A DNA stretch of 64,000 bases, taken from positions 62,001 to 126,000 of the forward strand of contig NZ_JBHSGR010000001.1 in the NCBI RefSeq assembly GCF_042654585.1, written 5' to 3'. This stretch comes from Geodermatophilus arenarius. GTDB lineage: Bacteria; Actinomycetota; Actinomycetes; Mycobacteriales; Geodermatophilaceae. Shown here piece by piece: positions 61,606-64,000 of the stretch (position 1 is the first letter of the stretch; the number at the start of each line of letters is the position of its first letter). A model generated the notes under the pieces. The model did no database searches. It was not told where the DNA came from and worked only from the letters and a program-made list of their open reading frames with translations. A program made the translations under genes and the position numbers.

Positions 61606-61642
61606 CCGGTGGCCCGGGACCCGCGCGGTCCCGGGCCACCGG
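61606..61642. terminator. Bidirectional terminator
   Basis: Perfect 16-bp arms CCGGTGGCCCGGGACC and complement with a 5-nt loop, between the convergent MFS and GH3 genes. Confidence 0.85.
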
Positions 61643-61645
61643 CGT

Positions 61646-63883
61646 TCAGCGGGCGGAGCGGGCGGCGGCGGTCTCGGCCATCAGCCGGTCGAGCAGGTCC
61701 CGCGGCAGGGCGGCGCCGAAGTCGGTGGCGAACCGGCGCATCGGCATCGAGCCGATCATCTGCAACATCACCGCCTGATCGGCGGGGGAGGCGGCGTCGG
61801 CGGGCATGGTCGCGGTGAGCGCCTCCACCAGCGCCGGGCCGGCGGCCGGGTGGGTGAACCACTCGGCGACCGAGGAGTCCATCGTCAGCACCCGCACCAG
61901 GTCGTCCCCGGCCAGGGTCACGGTCTCCGCGGCGAGCACGGTCTCCGCGTCGTCGCAGACCTGCACCGCGTACTCCCCCGGCGCCACCACCCAGCCGGAC
62001 TCGACGACGTCCCAGTAGGCGAACGCCCGCCGGCCGAGCTCCAGCACCACCTCGCGGCTCTCCCCCGGCCCGAGCGCCACCTTGGTGAACGCCCGCAGCT
62101 CCCGCAGCGGGCGGCGCACCGGCCCGGCCGTCGTCGACACGTACACCTGGACGACGTGCCTGCCGGCCCGGTCGCCGGTGTTGGTCACGGTCACCGAGAC
62201 GGTGGCGGTGTCGGCGCCGGTGAGCTCGACCCGCAGGTCCGACGTCGCGAACGCCGTGTACGAGAGCCCGTGCCCGAACGGGTACCGCACCGCCCGGCCC
62301 TGCGTGACCAGCCCGCGGTAGCCGACCAGCACGCCCTCGCCGTAGACGACCCGCCCCTGCTCGCCGGGGAAGGAGAGGGAGCTCGGGGAGTCCTCCAGCC
62401 GCAGCGGGACGGTCTCGGCCAGCCGGCCCGACGGGTTCGCGACGCCGTAGAGCAGGTCGGCCAGCGCGCCGCCGCCGGCCTGCCCGAGCAGCGCGCCGTC
62501 GAGGACCGCGTCGACGTCGTCGTGCCAGCCCTCCAGCGACACCACCCCGCCGTGGGACAGGACGACGACCGTGCGCGGCGCCGCGGCGGCCACCGCGCGG
62601 ACCAGCTCGACCTGGGCGGCGGGGAGGTCGATCGTCGTCCGGTCGAAGCCCTCGGACTCGTCGGCGTCGGCCAGGCCGAGGAAGACCACGGCGACCTCGG
62701 CGTCGCGGGCCAGCGCCACGGCCTCCTCACGGAGCGCCGCGGCGTCGTCGCCAGGACCGTCGGAGGCGGAGCCGGGCGCGAACGGGAGCTCCCGGCCGGC
62801 CAGCTCCCGCATCGCGTCGAGCGCGGACTCGACCCGCGTCGCGGTGACGTTCGAGCTGCCCCCGCCCTGGAAGCGCGGCGTGCGGGCGAACTCCCCGACG
62901 ACGGCCACGCGGGCGCCCGGGGACAGCGGCAGGGTGCCCCGCTCGTTGCGCAGCAGCACCGCGCACTCCGCCGCCAGCTCGCGCGCCAGCGCGCAGTGCG
63001 CCTCGACGTCGACCTCCCCGGCGGGCCCGCCGGCGTACCGGGCGAGGGCGGCCACCCGGGCGGCGCTCGCGTCGACGTACGCCTCGTCGAGCTCCCCGGC
63101 CCGCACCGCCTCGACCACCCGCCGGTTGCCGGCGCCGCGGTCACCGGGCATCTGCAGGTCCAGCCCGGCGGCGAGCGCGGCGACGCGGTCGTCGACGGCT
63201 CCCCAGTCGGAGACGACGACGCCGTCGAAGCCCCACTGCTCGCGCAGCACCTCGGTGAGCAGCCACCGGTTCTGCGACGCGTAGACGCCGTTGACCTTGT
63301 TGTAGGCGCACATGACCGTGGCCGGCGCCGCCTCGGTGACCACCCGCTCGAAGGCCGGCAGGTAGATCTCGCGCAGGGTCCGCTCGTCGACCTCGGCGCT
63401 GATCCGCATGCGCTCGGTCTCCTGGTTGTTGGCCGCGAAGTGCTTGACCGAGGCGCCCGCGCCGGCGGCCTGCTGCCCGCGCACGTGCGCCGCACCGAGG
63501 ACGCCGGACAGCAGCGGGTCCTCCGAGTAGTACTCGAAGTTCCGCCCGCCCAGCGGGGACCGCTTGATGTTCACGCCCGGCCCGAGCACCACGTGCACCC
63601 CGAGCGCCCGGGCCTCCCGGCCGATCGCCGCGCCGATCCGCTCGGCGACCGCCGGGTCCCAGCTGTTGCCCACCGCCACCGCGGGCGGGAAGCAGGTGGC
63701 CGGCAGGTTGCGGGTGATGCCGGGCCCGCCGAAGTCGCCCTCCTGGCGGCGGACGCCGTGCGGGCCGTCGGTGAGGACGAGCGAGGGCAGCCCCGCCTCC
63801 TCGACCGGCGGGGTGGACCAGAAGTCCTGACCGGAGAGCAGGGCCGCCCTCCGCTCGAGGGGCAGGCCGTCGAGGTCGGTCAC
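61646..63883 (-). CDS. GH3 beta-glucosidase
   Basis: A 745-residue glycoside hydrolase family 3 enzyme. Domain 1 (about 1-290) includes LTDGPHGVRRQ, GPGVNIKRSPLGGRNFEYYS with ASVKHFAANNQE, and the nucleophile Asp in GVVVSDWGAV. Domain 2 (about 310-540) follows, then a fibronectin type III-like domain (VSVTVTNTGDRAGRHVVQVY), and about 80 extra C-terminal residues. No signal peptide, so it probably cleaves imported oligosaccharides. GTG 63883 overlaps the upstream gene (GTGA), indicating a sugar-degradation operon. Confidence 0.93.
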   Translation of the reverse strand: MTDLDGLPLERRAALLSGQDFWSTPPVEEAGLPSLVLTDGPHGVRRQEGDFGGPGITRNLPATCFPPAVAVGNSWDPAVAERIGAAIGREARALGVHVVLGPGVNIKRSPLGGRNFEYYSEDPLLSGVLGAAHVRGQQAAGAGASVKHFAANNQETERMRISAEVDERTLREIYLPAFERVVTEAAPATVMCAYNKVNGVYASQNRWLLTEVLREQWGFDGVVVSDWGAVDDRVAALAAGLDLQMPGDRGAGNRRVVEAVRAGELDEAYVDASAARVAALARYAGGPAGEVDVEAHCALARELAAECAVLLRNERGTLPLSPGARVAVVGEFARTPRFQGGGSSNVTATRVESALDAMRELAGRELPFAPGSASDGPGDDAAALREEAVALARDAEVAVVFLGLADADESEGFDRTTIDLPAAQVELVRAVAAAAPRTVVVLSHGGVVSLEGWHDDVDAVLDGALLGQAGGGALADLLYGVANPSGRLAETVPLRLEDSPSSLSFPGEQGRVVYGEGVLVGYRGLVTQGRAVRYPFGHGLSYTAFATSDLRVELTGADTATVSVTVTNTGDRAGRHVVQVYVSTTAGPVRRPLRELRAFTKVALGPGESREVVLELGRRAFAYWDVVESGWVVAPGEYAVQVCDDAETVLAAETVTLAGDDLVRVLTMDSSVAEWFTHPAAGPALVEALTATMPADAASPADQAVMLQMIGSMPMRRFATDFGAALPRDLLDRLMAETAAARSAR

Positions 63884-64000
63884 GGGAGCTCCTGCGGGTC
63901 GTCGGCGCCGGCGTACGCGAACGAGCGCACCACGAGCGAGCCGCGGGCGCACCAGACGCCGCCCAGCCGGCCGGTCATCCCGCCGGCGACCTCGGTGGAC
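63880..64000 (-). CDS. C-terminal end of a probable GH43 glycosidase (partial)
   Basis: Only the last 39 residues are in the window: STEVAGGMTGRLGGVWCARG and SLVVRSFAYAGADDPQELP. The STEVAGG-TGRL-G-W segment is like the concanavalin-like C-terminal part of GH43 beta-xylosidases/arabinofuranosidases. The frame ends in GTGA, overlapping the beta-glucosidase start. The assignment rests on a short stretch. Confidence 0.5.
   Translation of the reverse strand, partial: STEVAGGMTGRLGGVWCARGSLVVRSFAYAGADDPQELP

Overview
This is a very GC-rich window with dense coding, many GTG starts, four-base GTGA start/stop overlaps and strong third-position GC. It fits a high-GC actinomycete. The fasR-fabD-fabH-acpP-fabF-accD6 block, mycothiol-linked DinB proteins, a DUF3145 gene and several small conserved actinobacterial proteins point to the Geodermatophilaceae or a close relative. 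That placement is inference from gene content, not from a marker phylogeny.

Layout. 0-7.3 kb: end of a PAP2 phosphatase, then the housekeeping type II fatty-acid synthesis cluster with its PucR-type regulator, closed by a strong terminator. 7.4-15.5 kb: DUF3145, a membrane diguanylate cyclase, an M23 peptidase, a DUF1707 protein, a tRNA with a CAU anticodon, a DUF4177 gene whose 3' end runs antisense through that tRNA, and small secreted or reductase-like genes. 15.5-19.2 kb: a four-gene ABC uptake operon preceded by an array resembling a GlnR site. 19.2-21.5 kb: a HelR-type helicase-like protein with a 19-bp rifamycin-associated element in its promoter. 21.5-30.4 kb: two zinc alcohol dehydrogenases, an MmyB-like regulator, SDR, TspO, a LysR/EamA divergent pair, a proline-rich secreted protein, GNAT and DUF2505 proteins. 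30.5-39 kb: a single-chain acyl-CoA carboxylase, a Ser/Thr kinase, a potassium channel, a DinB protein, glycerate kinase and a glutaryl-CoA-dehydrogenase-like enzyme.

40-44 kb holds an amide-utilisation module: MarR, a periplasmic-binding-protein fold without a signal peptide, an APC permease and an acetamidase/formamidase. 44-47 kb holds a disulfide-oxidoreductase/methyltransferase fusion divergent from an XRE-cupin regulator, with overlapping palindromes between them. 47-51.6 kb holds a GGDEF-EAL protein and a subtilisin with a striking C-terminal array of one Trp every five residues. 51.7-58.5 kb is a catabolic cluster of unknown substrate: quinone-reductase-like enzyme, LigA/LigB extradiol dioxygenase, citrate-synthase-like lyase, CaiB/BaiF CoA-transferase, then divergently an amidohydrolase and an IclR regulator. 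58.5-61.6 kb: DUF5872 and a TetR/MFS efflux pair behind a 34-bp palindrome. 61.6-64 kb: GH3 beta-glucosidase and the end of a probable GH43 enzyme.

The most notable items are the RAE-controlled HelR, the degenerate biotinyl-like domain on FabD, the W-x4 repeat domain of the subtilisin, the LigAB/CoA-transferase/lyase/amidohydrolase cluster, and the oxidoreductase-methyltransferase fusion. No CRISPR array, insertion sequence, integrase, phage gene or rRNA was seen.
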